From contig NZ_JARXYX010000052.1 of the NCBI RefSeq assembly GCF_029893585.1, forward strand, positions 1 to 44,350: a stretch of 44,350 bases of DNA, in the 5' to 3' direction. Position 1 is the stretch's first letter. Each line of letters begins with the position of its first letter. A program made the translations under genes and the position numbers. Origin of the DNA: Streptomyces sp. LBL. GTDB taxonomy: Bacteria > Actinomycetota > Actinomycetes > Streptomycetales > Streptomycetaceae. The notes beneath the pieces were generated by a model. That model saw only the letters and a list, made by a program, of their open reading frames with translations. It had not been told where the DNA came from and did no database searches. Positions 43,865 to 44,350 of this stretch are shown here, one piece after another.

Positions 43865-44350
43865 GTTCGACAACTCGAACCCACCCAGCGCCGCCAGGCG
43901 CCAGCAACCCACACCTACACCCAGGGCACACACGACACCACCCAGGCACAGAGCCAACCAACCCCCACAACACCCCGCGGGCCACCAGGCCCGCGACACC
44001 CGCACCTCAACTTCCAGTCACGCCAGCCAACATGACACCACGTCACATCCAACAGTCAGTCAACAACCGGAGCGCACCAGCGCTCCGACAAAACCACACA
44101 ACACCAAACCCAAGAAAGGGCCGCGCCAGCGGCCCAACAAAACCAAAACAAGAATTTTGCCGCCAGGCAAAATACAGAAACCCAAACTCCAACCCACAAC
44201 CCAGAATTTGCCGCCAGGCAAATTCACACGCAAAACCAAGGGCCGCGCCAGCGGCCCGGCATAAACCACAGAGAATTTCGCCGCCAGGCGAATTCCGGGG
44301 CGAGGAATTCCGCCAGGAATTCCCAAAGGGGCTTTATGCCCCTCCGCCCC
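43865..44350. repeat. telomere-like array of hairpins at the right terminus
   Basis: At least ten short inverted repeats, most with a GCCA or ACCA loop: stems at 43865-43880, 43888-43901, 43976-43995 (CGCGGGCC), 44068-44087 (CGGAGCGC), 44118-44135 and 44240-44257 (GGGCCGC, identical), 44154-44173 (ATTTTGCC), 44205-44224 (AATTTGCC), 44277-44292 (TTCGCC), 44304-44323 (GGAATTCC) and 44328-44342 (GGGGC). Between stems the plus strand is almost only A and C. The final bases read from the end as GGGGCGGAGGGG. Streptomyces linear replicons end in such closely spaced palindromes, which fold in the 3' overhang during end patching by terminal protein. The G-run start differs from the archetypal CCCGCGG end. 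Confidence 0.8.

Noticed and set aside
43800..44264. 154-codon plus-strand frame running through the hairpins
   Set aside because: Pro/Thr/Lys/Gln-only composition follows from the A/C-rich interstem DNA; no ribosome site and hairpins repeat inside it.
1..44350. tRNA, rRNA, transposase or integrase genes
   Set aside because: None recognised on either strand; no IS-type terminal repeats flanking a transposase-like frame.

Overview
The window is high-GC actinobacterial DNA, almost certainly Streptomyces or a close relative. Codon third positions are G/C-rich, GTG and TTG starts are used, and the families are typical: HxlR, CGNR and several TetR regulators, NmrA-type reductases, a DUF6207 remnant and TIGR02677-02680 genes. 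The last ~490 bases are a cluster of at least ten short hairpins with GCCA or ACCA loops, running to a G/C block at the final base. This looks like the telomere of a linear replicon, so the window probably runs from an accessory arm to the physical right end of a linear chromosome or plasmid.

Layout. 1-22.6 kb holds a mosaic of mostly intact small catabolic and redox units, each with its own regulator: NmrA reductase / aldo-keto reductase with a shared operator; SnoaL-like protein and TetR; CGNR protein divergent from an MBL-fold hydrolase; MFS + TetR; quinone oxidoreductase + TetR; flavin reductase, hydrolase-SnoaL fusion, second hydrolase and enoyl-CoA hydratase; HxlR divergent from hydrolase + ABM monooxygenase; TetR + isochorismatase-like hydrolase + cyanase; a coiled-coil protein; a DHA2 MFS; malic enzyme; Prx6 peroxiredoxin. 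A 31-nt imperfect palindrome recurs in the promoters of the flavin reductase, malic enzyme and peroxiredoxin units, with two weaker copies between the CGNR and MBL genes. This suggests a local redox/electrophile regulon.

From ~22.6 kb rightwards reading frames break often: proA-like and panE-like genes each carry a net one-base shift, followed by a CBS-domain fragment, a truncated Fur/CatR-like gene next to an intact catalase, and other debris. 28.7-37.0 kb is a four-gene SMC-like cassette matching Wadjet (JetABCD, probably the DUF2397/DUF2398/TIGR02680/DUF2399 type). Its B and D genes are intact, while A and C are interrupted. 38.0-39.3 kb encodes a small protein and an ECF-sigma-like ORF that runs without a stop into a cold-shock domain. 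39.6-43.8 kb is one very large, heavily frameshifted minus-strand gene with a tandem ~0.9-kb repeat; it starts just inside the telomere.

The main interpretive caution is that frame breaks become denser toward the end. That can mean genuine subtelomeric decay or uncorrected indels at a contig end, and the sequence alone cannot separate the two.
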